Shown here in pieces: positions 25,423 through 35,864 of a DNA stretch of 64,000 nucleotides. The position numbers and the translations under genes are program-made. How positions within the stretch are numbered: the first letter of the stretch is position 1; each line of letters starts with the position of its first letter. This stretch comes from Darksidea phi (lineage: Eukaryota; Ascomycota; Dothideomycetes; Pleosporales; Lentitheciaceae), in the NCBI GenBank assembly GCA_030770425.1, contig JASJFT010000069.1:1-64000 (forward strand). Direction: 5' to 3'. The notes beneath the pieces are model-generated. The model ran no database searches, had not been told where the DNA came from, and saw only the letters and a program-made list of their open reading frames with translations.

Positions 25423-27303
25423 ATGGTGTACTCGGGGAACGCAAGTAAAGGGTGTTTACCCTGCAGGGAAAAACGTACAAGGTATGCACGCCCCCTCACG
25501 TGTTGCGAGGCAACTTCCCAATCGGGCCAACCGCTTTGTCGACTGTCCACCCGCTAATTCCTATCAGATGCGATCTAGCGCAGCCGTCATGCACCCAATG
25601 CATCCGAAAGAATAGGGTGTGCACGGGCTACAGGGAAGAACAGGATATAGTCTTCAGAATCGAAACGCCGCAGCCCGGTCGAAAGACGGAACAGAAACAG
25701 AAACAGAAGCAGAAGCAGAAGCAGAAGCAAAAAGGTTCATCAACGCTAGCAGCGATACCCTCCGAACACAGCCTCGCCCTGCATCCTTCAAGCATATTGG
25801 TGCAGAAACCGTCGAGGCGAGTGGGGCTCAATAACGAGGCCGTTCTTCACTTCTTAGGCCACTACAACGAGAAGTTCTTCGCTTCGTTTGGGCGTACGGG
25901 TGCGGTTGATTACATGACGCATGTCTATCAGTCAGATGCAGCCAGAGGCGGTCCTGTTGCAGAGATCGTCACTGCGTGTGGGCTCGCGACCCTTGGATCG
26001 ATGAAAGGATCACCCGACCTGGTGACAGCAGCGAGAGTAAGGCAAACTAAGGTACTTCGGCAATTGCAACAGCAATTGCAGGACCCCAACACTGCATTAA
26101 CAAACTCCTCAGTGTTGACTTGCCTCTTTCTCTCGTCATTTGAGGTACGTCCGTGCGTGTTCTTCTCTATGTCTTACTAACATTGTAGCCAGATAGTTTC
26201 TTGCAGCGGACCGCAGTCATTACAGGCTTATACTGCACATATGAGAGGTGCGGTCACACTCGCAAGACTGAGGGGGGTGAGTAGGCGGTACAAACAGAGC
26301 AAATCTTGTGCTGACGTACCTGTAGTAAGCTTTCTCTCGTCTACTTTAAGCTTCACTCGCGTCCGATACCACAAATGTCGAACCGCTCCAAAGATGTATA
26401 ACATGTTTTGTGTTATGTTGCAGCTTTGAAACATCTGCTAATCGTACCACTAATTTGGCAGTCGATCCCAATTCGCGGACAGCATCGGACACGGTCTATA
26501 TGTGAGAATACGAGGCATGATGGTAAGTAGTTGTTTCGCACTTACAAAATATGTTGCTGATTGTTTGATAGATATTACAGTGCATGCAAGCACGCGAACC
26601 ATTGCCAGACTTCATTCTGGAATTCATGGATGACGAAGAACTGGCACAGAAAGACTTTGAACCGCCCTTCATCAAGTTACTAATCCGATCCTGCCAACTA
26701 CTGTCGGACCACAAGTCCGCAGGTGCGATGAGTGAGGCCTTAGCGACAGAAGCCCAAACGCTCATGGACGACTGGGTAACCTGGCGCCCTATCGTTGGAG
26801 CTTGGGGCCTAGGTCAGAGGCCTTCGACGGAGTCAGTGAGACATAAAACGGACTCTGACGAGATCTATCACACCATATGGCTTGCAGTCGCCTATCTCTG
26901 CCAACAATGCACCCAAATTCTTATATCCGATCTCCAAATCGAATGGGCACGCTCGCAGTACGACACCTTACCTAGCTCTGAAACATCAGTAGCCCTGGAA
27001 GAAGCTATCGACACTCAGCTTGCGCTCTGCGATACCGTGAAAGATAGCGTACTACACTACCTGGACGACTTCGCGGCGTGTCAAGCGACTTCACGCACCC
27101 AGGGAGCTTACATGCTTCTTTGGCCGACTTCTATCCTGTTGTCGATATCGACGACGACACCCGACACCTTCCTCTGGAGTGCGAAGCAAACCGCAAAGAT
27201 CGCGGAAGTATTTGGGCTCAGGCAAGCACAGATGGTGGCCGATATCATCTGGATGGGTGTACGGGCGGCGCCTAGTTACATAACATCGCCGGAAACTTCA
27301 TAA
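25423..27303 (+). CDS. Zn2Cys6 transcription factor with fungal-specific regulatory domain; one junction out of frame
   Basis: Probable nuclear DNA-binding regulator of unknown target. Proposed exons: 25423-25481, 25568-26144, 26193-26276, 26462-26522, 26572-27303. Splicing exon 1 to exon 2 builds a complete zinc cluster with cysteines at residues 11, 14, 21, 28, 31 and 38 (spacing 2-6-6-2-6). A (CAGAAG)n tract then encodes a Gln-Lys repeat, followed by a Fungal_trans_2-like region (VLTCLFLSSFE, AYTAHMRGAVTLARLRG, SQFADSIGHGLYVRIRG, ILQCMQAREPLPDF). Exon 3 ends in a G6 run; its GTGAGT donor leaves phase 0, while exon 4 needs phase 2. One G fewer, or use of a poor GTACAA donor at about 26288, would repair this. 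So the gene may be intact with a base error, or a recent pseudogene. Length would be near 500 aa. Confidence 0.75.
25689..25732 (+). repeat. CAGAAG hexanucleotide microsatellite in coding sequence
   Basis: Imperfect tandem CAGAAA/CAGAAG units in exon 2 of the Zn2Cys6 gene encode alternating Gln-Lys residues just after the zinc cluster. The unit is six bases, so length changes would stay in frame. The position, between DNA-binding and regulatory domains, suggests a flexible basic linker. Confidence 0.8.
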
Positions 27304-27556
27304 AGCGATAACTGCGACGGAGAGGTGTACCGTCTAGATACTTCAAATAATCAACCTTTGAGATGGGGAGTGTTCCATGTATGGTTAGATTCGAGACACC
27401 TTCGATGGGCTAGTTAGATGTGCCCAAAAGTAACTTCAAGTTTCTACGTGTCACAGCATTCACCAGGAGCAAGTTTTACTCTCTTTCCATTCCTTCTTCG
27501 TAGGAAAACGTAGCTCTCTACCCGGTCCGCCCGGTTTCGACGATCCTCATTTGTAA
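27304..27556. other. 3' flank of the Zn2Cys6 gene
   Basis: About 250 bp between the stop of the regulator and the beginning of a decayed coding tract. No signal was recognised beyond T-rich runs. Confidence 0.4.
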
Positions 27557-27945
27557 GCACATTTTCTGCCTCATGTCCGATCCCATCCAAGCAGCGATCC
27601 TCCCCCAATCAATGCAGAAACACGTCTTTACGAACCGATTCTAAGCGCGCTACCAGCAAATCTCTCCGATTGCATGTCTATATACTTCGTAGAAACGGGA
27701 TCCACCAAGGCCGAGCGGCCTCGCTACGCCTAGTTTTGGGCGGTCGAGATTACCAGCAGCGACACAAAGATCGCGTTCCTTGATCTCAGGTCTTCCCGGC
27801 AATAGAAAAGAGAACCAAAGGTTGTACATGCTATGATCTTTGTCCTTGTAAATGTGATGGAAGGATCAAGCGGCGATAGCGTTGTTTGCCAACCGTGCAT
27901 CGTTAAGCTCAGCCTGAAAACACTTCCACTGAATCTTACGTCTTA
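27557..27945 (+). pseudogene. Possible relic of a coding exon with two in-frame TAG stops
   Basis: One frame stays open for about 129 codons except for TAG at 27731-27733 and TAG at 27803-27805. The translation between stops is protein-like (ETRLYEPILSALPANLSD, FWAVEITSSDTKIAFLDL) and does not resemble low-complexity chance sequence. A C-to-T change from CAG would explain each stop. I see no splice pair that would remove both stops. The family is not recognised. It may be the 5' part of the RING-like relic downstream, but the interval 27946-28109 does not link them clearly. Confidence 0.35.
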
Positions 27946-28109
27946 ACGTGTATCCAGACTTCTCTCGTGGAACTGAACGCTACTAAGAAAAAAAATTATT
28001 GGGACAAAAGGTAGACGTGTGTCATACTGGTGAATAATAGATCAAGTCCCAGCTATCTGCATTCACGGATAAATCCGCTAGAGCCAAAGTAGGTGAGTTA
28101 TGAATTAGA

Positions 28110-28988
28110 ATGCCATTCAGTGATAGCACACACAGCCCTTGCCGATACAATCTAAGAGGACAAGCTACCATGATCAGCTACTCCTTCAACTATGCAGAAC
28201 TTCTCACTTCATGCGCTAGTTTGCTACATGAAATTGAAGCCTATGACACCTACTTTGACGGCTATACCAACGAACAGCTCGGGCAATATCCCGAAGAACA
28301 TCCTGAATCGTGGCGCATGTCTACGAGTTCAGCAATAGTAACAGCAGGATCTCTCAGTATCCGGTAGGCTGGGGGAAGACCGAGGCCCCAAAGCACAGCT
28401 TAGAGTGGATGGCGATCATCGATCTTACCGGGCAACCGACGCGGTGGGAAGACAGTTGCATTACCGATTTAAACTTGATCGTAGACCAGTTCAGGGGGAT
28501 CGGTTGAGCGTCGCTAACCACGCAAGCCCCTCGTCAAGAAAGATGCTGAAAAGGTATATGGCGCTGGAAGTCAAATGCGCCATGCCATAGTCAAAACGTT
28601 ATGCAAGCCCAAGAGCCACCACTTCTGCGCCAAATGCCGCGAAGAATGGATAAATAACGCAGAGAATCGAGCAGAAAATCCCCACAAGTGCCCCACGTGC
28701 AGCACAGTGATTGTCAATGCAGTAGATTGCAGGGTCGGCTTGTTACCGGACGAGGTGCAACCAGTCGTATGGAAGTATGTGGAGGCGTTTTGACAGCATC
28801 GAGGGCTGGATTGGGAAATCGAGAGCTTTTTGATGGGTCATTTGCATGGGAACGAATGGTATGACGAAGGGATTATGGAGATGGTGCAGAAGTCTGGGAG
28901 GAGTATGGAGAGCAGATGGCTGCGAGATGAGTTGGCTACTATGTCAATATACGTTGCAGAGCGCGACGTCCGTAAGGACGATAACTGA
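28110..28988 (+). pseudogene. Decayed gene with RING-like zinc-binding C-terminal part
   Basis: Coding-like segments lie in two frames. 28110-28310 includes SYSFNYAELLTSCASLLHE; 28310-28509 in another frame includes EWMAIIDLTGQPTRWED; about 28520-28988 returns to the first frame. This last part carries a half-RING pattern, LCKPKSHHFCAKCREEW followed 14 residues later by CPTC, as in C3HC4-type fingers, but the first C-x2-C pair is not in frame. An in-frame TGA at 28791-28793 interrupts it; beyond, the same frame continues for 64 coding-like codons (LDWEIESFLMGHL, MESRWLRDELATM) to TGA at 28986. Two frame changes and an internal stop indicate a pseudogene, though undetected introns could account for some of this. 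Any E3-ligase role of the ancestor is only inferred. Confidence 0.5.
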
Positions 28989-29582
28989 GGGAGTGCAAAA
29001 TTGGGTGAATGAAAGCGACGTCTGATTGTTTTGTAGTCCTGTGCGTCAAGCCTGACTTATGGCGTTCTTTCGGAGTTGTCGAGCACCCTTATTTCGGCAG
29101 CGGTTCCCAGCTCTTGCATAAATGTGGTCCAAAGGTTATGCTAACAATTTGTTCATGAACAAAAATCGGAATAGAAATAATGCTGCGTCGCAATATATAG
29201 GCAAGGAGTGTGGCGTGGCGCCACACGGTGGGGATCCGAGTCTGGGCTTGGCGGAGGTGCTGCCCCAGCAACGGCAGAATGCTAGGGTCAAAATGCCAGG
29301 GTTCCGTAAACAACCTCAGCGCCGAGTATCGTCATGCCTTAGCAGCCCTGTTATCGTCCATCGTCTCCCCACAATCCATCTAGCACGAGAGAGGATACAA
29401 TCTCTTGCCATTCCTACGCAGTATCGCTACTCACTGCAGTATCCCTCCTATCCTTCGCCTCGCAGTCCCTTTGGCTGGTCCGCTCGTTGCCAAACAGACG
29501 AATGTCGCCCTGCCGTCGCTCGCCCGCTGGATGAACGTTGCATTGACCAGCACCCGACACGCTCACACAAAAGTATCTGGGG
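28989..29582. other. Intergenic region upstream of the CYK3-like gene
   Basis: About 0.6 kb containing the promoter and 5' leader of the CYK3-like gene. An open frame of 175 codons crosses 29122-29649 but has no protein-like composition and runs into the first CYK3 exon in the wrong frame. Confidence 0.45.
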
Positions 29583-32500
29583 ATGGCGGGCATGCCAACG
29601 CGCTTCCCATGCTGGTGCAAAGCCGTCTATTCATGGGGCGGTGAGGTGAGTCCACACGGAAGCCCCAAGTTACCGCTGCACCTCGTCTGACCGTTCCATT
29701 TAGACCAAACGCGACCTGGGCTTCATAGAAGGAGACTTGATCGAATGTCTCAACGCCGGCGATGGCTCCTGGTGGATGGGGCGGCTGAAACGGGATAGGC
29801 GCATGGTCGGACTGTTCCCCTCGAATTTCGTCGAACTCCTCAGCGAAGACTTCCAGCCATGGAGTCGCAACGCGAGCCCGATGACACACGATGGCGGCGG
29901 GAACATATCACGGCAAAACAGTGGGCAGCCGGTCAAGCAAACACCACAGAAGCAGAAGACGTTCAGGAAGCCCTTCACCGCTTATGCAGCTGCAGGCGCC
30001 CCGAACCCGGCAGCGGCAGCACGGGAGATCCAGAAGGCAGGCGGGTCGCCGAATCCACATGGGAGCCTCCGGACGCACAAGCCGTATTCGGCCATGAAGC
30101 GGTCGTCTACCGAAAGCCGCGAGACTGCATCACCCGCACCTCCATCGAGAGGCCCTTCGAATCTCCGAGCGGTGTCGCCTAGGCCAGCATCAACGCGGCC
30201 AGCGTACTCCCGCGCAGCATCGCCTGCTCCTCCCGCAAACTACCAGTCGTATTCTCGTTCGCCATCCCCAGCGCCTCCTGTACAGTATCACTCGCACCCG
30301 AGAGCTGTTTCGCCGGCACTGCCAGTACATTATCAATCACACTCACGAGCCGTTTCGCCGGCGCCACCAGTGCACTATCAATCACACTCGCGTGCCGTTT
30401 CACCCGCTCCGTACCAGTCGCATTCGCGAGCCGTGTCTCCTGCTCCCTCCCAATACCGCGCGTACGATCGAGGACCATCCCCGTCACCTTATCAAGATGC
30501 CGTCGACTCGCCTCCACCACCTCCTCCTCCTCCTCATCGAATTGCTTACAACCCGAGTAGAGCGCCCTCGCCCGCGCCGCCTCACAATGGCTACCATACT
30601 CCCGAACCCCCATCACCCGATCCACGAGGTGGTGCCAGAGGCAACTTTACCCCCTCCCCATTGACCAATGCGATGAACGATGTCATGTCTTCATTGCAGG
30701 ATATGAGCATGTCAAGGAGCGGCAACTCGCCCGACGAGCCTGCAACGCCTCCGAGCATCTGGTCACCTGAAGCTTTTGATCAGGTCTATCAAGCATCGGC
30801 GAAGAAAGCGCGCGCACAAACATCGATGGGTATTGGCAGTCAAGCTAGCTTCCCAGATGAAGACCTAGATGACTCTTACCGGACCTTCGACGACGGGCCA
30901 CCGCAGGTGCACAACTATGTGCAGCGGATGGAGAATCGCTTGCGACGGATGCAGCAGCAGGAAAAGCAGAAGAATGACGAGCTTTTCATACCATCAGATT
31001 CCATGGGTCCACCACCTGCTGTTCCGCCCAAGAACCCAGTGTACCAAAACAGACCCGGTTCGTCTATGGAAGAAACACAGCCCGATGTGGAGCGAAAGGG
31101 ATCCAAAACACTTCGGCACCGCAAGTCGGCGTACGAGATAGGGCGCAACGTTCTGGGTAGGACTTTTACGACAAAGACCAATTCAACGACCACCACACAT
31201 ACGAGCAGCAGTACGAATCGTAGTTTAATGTCTGGACCGTCTGCCACAAACATGAGTACGACCAGCGCAGGAAGCTATTATCGCAAGAAGTTTGCCAAAG
31301 AGCGGCCCAAGAGTGAGATGGCCACAAGAGAGCCCGGTAAAGGCTATGGGTTTGATGATGACCGGCCAGAAACGCCCTTCACGGGCGTCACTTATCACTC
31401 GAGCCACGCCTCTAATCCAAGGCCAGATTCAAGCCATCAGCAGCAGGATGGCCCAGATCCACTTGGAGGGTTGACTGCTCCAAAACCGAAGAGGAGTGGA
31501 TTCTTCAGGAAGATGATCGATACAGCAAAGACGCAAGCGGCCAACACACGAAGCGCCATTGCTTCTGGCTCGCTAAGTAGACCAGGTTCACGCGCAGCAA
31601 GTCGTGCGGCTAGCCGTGCCGCGAGTCGCATGGACGAACGAGGTCCCACGGGCATTGCAGGAGGAACCTCCACCTCATCGAGTGCAGCAAGGGACATGGG
31701 GCTTGGCGGTGCTGTCGACTGGGTTCAGGTCCGTCGGGACGTCAACAGATCCAACTCACTTAGCAAGAACGAAAGAATGGAAAGAGCGGATCGTTGCCAA
31801 ATGATGGATATGCCTGTCATCAACCCCGTTGACATCCTATACGAGTCTGCCGAAGGAGACGAAGGTCTAGACGGTCTTCCTATAGCGGAACCCACGGATT
31901 TCAACTCCAGCAACCTCGGACTAGTGGACAAGAGCGCTCGATTTATCAACAGCATTCCACTTGGAACGACACCGGCTACCCTAGCGCAAGGATACGTCTG
32001 CAGGCCTTATCGGAGTGATGTGCAGCGCTTGAGATCAATCTTCACCTGGGTCAGCGAGCGGTTGTCATGGGAAGATGACTTTGAAGGGGAGATGGATACG
32101 CGCCATGTGCTTCAAACCAAGCGCGGATGCTCCCAAGAAATCGCTATCGTAGTGGCCGAGATGTGTGCATCAGTCGGACTTCACGCTGAAGTTGTGAGGG
32201 GGTATCTCAAGACCCCTGGGGAGCCCCTCGATCTGGACAGTGTTGCAAGACCGAACCACTTCTGGAATGCGGTGATCGTTGAAGGCGAGTGGCGCATAAT
32301 GGATTGCTCGTTAGCCGGACCCACGAACCCCAAGCGCGCTCATTACTCCAACGCAGGATCTCAAGTCGCAGAGACATGGTATTTCCTGGCTCGACCGATG
32401 GAAATTTGCTACACTCATGTGCCTCTTCTACCTGAACAGCAGCATATCTGTCCGCCGCAACCTCACGACGTGCTGATGGCGCTACCGTGCGCAACGCCAA

Positions 32501-33429
32501 CATACTTCAAGCACCGCCTACACATGGCCGACTTTGACACTAGCCTCCTGAATCTTGACAATCTGGAGATGGCGCATATCTATATCGATGTCCCTGCAGA
32601 TGTAGAATGCGTAGCAGAAGTGGAAGCGAGAGCGTACTCGCAAGATGCTGATGGCGACTTCTTCGAGAGCGGTGAGCTTGTCAAAAAGCCTGCGTTAGCG
32701 CAAGTTGAGTGGATTGGAGGGCAAAAGCGGTACACCGTGAAAGCGTTACTGCCAGGTGATGAGGGCCATGGTGTGCTGAAGGTCTACGCTGGACCGCGTG
32801 GTTTAATGGTAAGCAACAAGTCCATTTGTATGACTGCAACAACTAACGAAGTTTAGCACTCCAACAAGTTAAATCCGCATGCTCTCGCTTTGGGTCTTCC
32901 CATTACGCACACCGGCGCCAACCCCCCGTACTCGTTCTTAACACTCCACCCAACTCCCCACGCTCAACGTCACGATCTGTACATTGCACAGCCGCAATGC
33001 GCGAACATCGCCCTCAACAACACCTTCGTCTTCTCCGTCCGCCAACACCCGTCTTCGCTCAACAAGTCCCCTGAACCAAGCTCTGCAATACATGGTCGTT
33101 CGTCGCCGAACCCGTTCGCTCGCCCCGCTTCCGCGATGAGCATGCAAAGTATATCAGCTTCTGGGTCGAACTATACGAACCCTTCGCAATCTTCGTCTGG
33201 TTCGTCGGGTAGCAACGTAATGAAGCCCGCGAAGCTGGCCATCCAGACGCCTTCTGGGAAGATCATACGGTTGACGAGGAAGAGCGAGCATATGAGCGGC
33301 ACCAGCGACGGTGACGGCAGCTCATGGGAGACGGTGATCAAGATTGGCGAGAAGGGTACTTGGAGGGGTCTAGTACTCGCGGACCGAAGTGCGAGGTGGT
33401 GTGTTTTCGCGCAATGGGAGTGTGTTTGA
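29583..33429 (+). CDS. CYK3: CYK3-like cytokinesis protein: SH3 plus transglutaminase-like domain
   Basis: Actomyosin-ring and septum-associated cytokinesis regulator. Exons 29583-29645, 29704-32808, 32857-33429 give 1246 aa; introns are 58 and 48 bp. Exon 1 supplies the first half of an N-terminal SH3 domain (FPCWCKAVYSWGGE), continued in exon 2 (KRDLGFIEGDLIECLN, GSWWMGRL, VGLFPSNFVELL). A long disordered Pro/Ser-rich region follows, with tandem SRAVSPAP repeats, then a transglutaminase-like domain at roughly residues 800-900. At the nucleophile position I read Ser831 (GCSQEIA, with Cys830 beside it), while His873 (NHFWNAV) and Asp888 (RIMDCS) are kept. Loss of the nucleophile is known in fungal Cyk3, so a structural role is likely. 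The C-terminal exon continues the family's KY-like region. ATGs at 29583 and 29592 are both possible. Confidence 0.9.
30195..30480 (+). repeat. Coding tandem repeat, SHSRAVSPAP units, in the CYK3-like gene
   Basis: About seven degenerate units of 10-16 residues with the core S-R-A-V/A-S-P-A-P and linkers such as VHYQSH. DNA copies around 30310-30395 are nearly identical over about 48 bp, suggesting recent duplication. Each core holds S-P sites that could be phosphorylated by proline-directed kinases; this is inference. Confidence 0.85.
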
Positions 33430-33899
33430 TGCATCGCCGACTTGCATGTGTTGCGTCGTTTGTACGAATACCCCTCTAATATGGTTCTAGTTGTCTACAA
33501 AAGTTGTCTCTCTTGGTTATGGAGGGGGGCGTTTTATGGTACTTCATTTTACGACCTTTAATGCTGCGGTGTTAGCTTAAGAGGCTTGCGATGCATTGTT
33601 GGCGAAAGGCTTCTTTTAGGGAATATGCATTGCCGGTGTCCTCTGGGGGATGAGTTTGCAGCGTACGCTAAGATGAGAACCTGAATGAGATCTTGAATAT
33701 TCGGTACGAAAATGATGATTGTGGTCGTCAGATACGGTAGTGATTCAGAGTGAATTGTATGGCTCGTGCACATTTGCCAAGCTACCGATAAGATAACGAT
33801 TTGCACTGTTTGTATCATCCCACCAGCCCCGCCAAACACATCGACTCATCACACGAAATATTCTCTACATCTTGTCGTACTCAATTACGAACAACAGTC
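33430..33899. other. Intergenic region upstream of glutamyl-tRNA synthetase
   Basis: A 470-bp spacer between two plus-strand genes. It was searched for an upstream exon encoding the missing first part of the GluRS N-terminal domain; none was found. The final 99 bases before the chosen ATG are open in the same frame but do not look like that domain. Confidence 0.5.
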
Positions 33900-35864
33900 A
33901 TGGACGCTCATATGAAAGAGTGGCAAGACCGCGCCGAGGCTTTCAAGCCGCTCAACCTCAAGCAAATCGAGCCCTCCCTCGCTGAGCTCGACGCGCACCT
34001 CACGCTCCGCTCTCACATCGTTGGCTACGGGCTTACAGATGCCGATATCACGGTATGGCAGACACTGCGTGGCAACCGAGTCGCCCATGCGTACATCAAG
34101 CAGAATCTGATGCCCAACCTTTGCCGCTGGTTCAGGTACATCGAGGAGGCATATCCCCAACAGGCAGCGATTCCCGAGAGGCCGAAGGGCAAGGAGACGA
34201 AGGAGGGAGAGAAGTCGAAGGATGAAGGCGCAAACTATGATATTGGACTGCAGGATGTTGGCGACGGGACTGGCATTGTTACTAGGTTCCCACCTGAGCC
34301 TTCGTAAGTGCATTATTCTAAGAGAAAAGTACTATACTAATTGCAGAGCAGCGGTTACCTCCACATCGGCCACGCAAAAGCCGCCCTTCTCAACGACTTC
34401 TTCGCGCACGAGAAATACAAGGGCACCCTTATACTACGCTTCGACGATACGAACCCGATCAAGGAAAAGCAGGAGTTCCAGGACGCCATCATCGAGGACC
34501 TCGCGCTCATGGGCGTCAAGGCGGATAAGGTCTCCTACACCAGCGACTACTTCCAGGATTTGTTCGACTACGCCACACAGATGATCAAGGAAGGGAATGC
34601 GTACGCGGATGATACATTACAGGAGAAAATGAGGGATGAGCGTATGAATGGCATTGCCAGCGAGCGTCGCGACTCCTCTGTTGAAGACAATCTCGCCCGT
34701 TTTGAGGAGATGAAAAAGGGTACTGAGGAGGGCACAAAGTGGTGCATCCGCGCAAAGATGTCCGTTGACGATCCAAACAAAGCTATGCGCGATCCCGTCA
34801 TATACCGGTGTAGTCCCGAGGTCCATCACCGCACCGGTGATGCGTGGAAGATTTACCCGACGTACGACTTCTGCTGCCCCATCGTCGACTCCATTGAGGG
34901 CGTCACCCACGCTCTCCGTACTACTGAGTACAATGACCGCGACGCACAGTACCAATGGTTCATCAAAGCATTGAAGTTGCGAGGCGTCTACAACTGGAGC
35001 TTCGCTCGCTTGAACTTCGTTCGGACACTTCTTTCCAAGCGCAAGCTCACCAAGATCGTTGACAGTGGCTTTGTTTGGGGCTGGGACGATCCGCGTATGC
35101 CCACTGTCCGCGGTGTCCGCCGACGCGGGGTCACCATCCCTGCGCTCCGCGAGTTCATTCTCAAACAAGGTCCTTCGAAGAACATTGTTAATCAGGACTG
35201 GTTCAGCTTCTGGGCCACCAACAAGAAGTATATCGATCCCATGGCCTCCCGTTTCACCGCCATCGCAGAGGACGCTAAGGTTCCTGTTACAGTTATCGGT
35301 GCGCGTGAGGGCGTCATCACAGAGGAGAAAGACAAGCACGCCAAGTATACTGACCTTGGCAAGAAAAAGGTCGTCTACAGTTCTAACGTCATCATCGAGC
35401 AAGAAGATGCCGCCTCTTTCGCCCAAGACGAGGAGATCACCCTCATGAACTGGGGCAACGCCATCGTCCGGAAAATTAGCCACTCCATCAACCCGCTCGC
35501 TAAGCCCTCTGGCCTCAAAACCGTCACTGGGATTGAACTCGAGCTCCATCTTCAGGGAGACGTCAAGAAGACCTCCAAAAAAGTCACTTGGCTGTCGTCT
35601 GACCAGAATCTAGTCCCTGTTGAGCTTGTGGAGTTCGATTACCTTATTACGAAGGATAAGCTTGAGGAGGGCGATGAACTCGAGCAATTTTTGAATCCCA
35701 ACACAGAGTCGAGGACAAAGGCAATTGCGGATTGTAATGTGGCGGAGTTGAAGGTTGACGATATCTTTCAGTTCGATCGGAAAGGGTATTTCCGCATTGA
35801 TAAGGCGTTTGCACATGGCGAGCCTGCGATTGCGTTCCAGATCCCAACTGGTAGGGGGAAATAG
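33900..35864 (+). CDS. GUS1: Cytosolic glutamyl-tRNA synthetase
   Basis: Class I synthetase that charges tRNA-Glu with glutamate in the cytosol. Two exons, 33900-34303 and 34352-35864, give 638 aa. The 48-bp intron ends TTGCAGAGCAG; use of the second AG gives PEPSGYLHIGH in frame. The class I signature is H139-IGH, and the KMSKS-type loop is LSKRK from residue 362. GFVWGWDDPRMPT and the archaeal/eukaryotic-type beta-barrel anticodon-binding C-terminus place it with eukaryotic cytosolic GluRS rather than the mitochondrial form. The N-terminal GST-like domain is present only in its C-terminal half (NLKQIEPSLAELDAHLTLRS onward); yeast Gus1 is 708 aa, so about 70-90 residues seem to be missing. 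The start could lie in an unrecognised upstream exon. It is convergent with the ATPase gene. Confidence 0.93.

Noticed and set aside
25452..25567. Start of the regulator at the ATG at 25452 by reading through the intron
   Set aside because: Splicing from the ATG at 25423 builds the complete six-cysteine cluster; the unspliced version loses three of the cysteines.
29122..29649. 175-codon open frame before the CYK3-like gene
   Set aside because: It overlaps the first SH3 exon in a different frame and lacks protein-like content.
32890..33429. Separate 179-aa gene after the CYK3-like frame
   Set aside because: A 48-bp intron joins it in phase to the preceding exon, and it continues the CYK3 C-terminal region.
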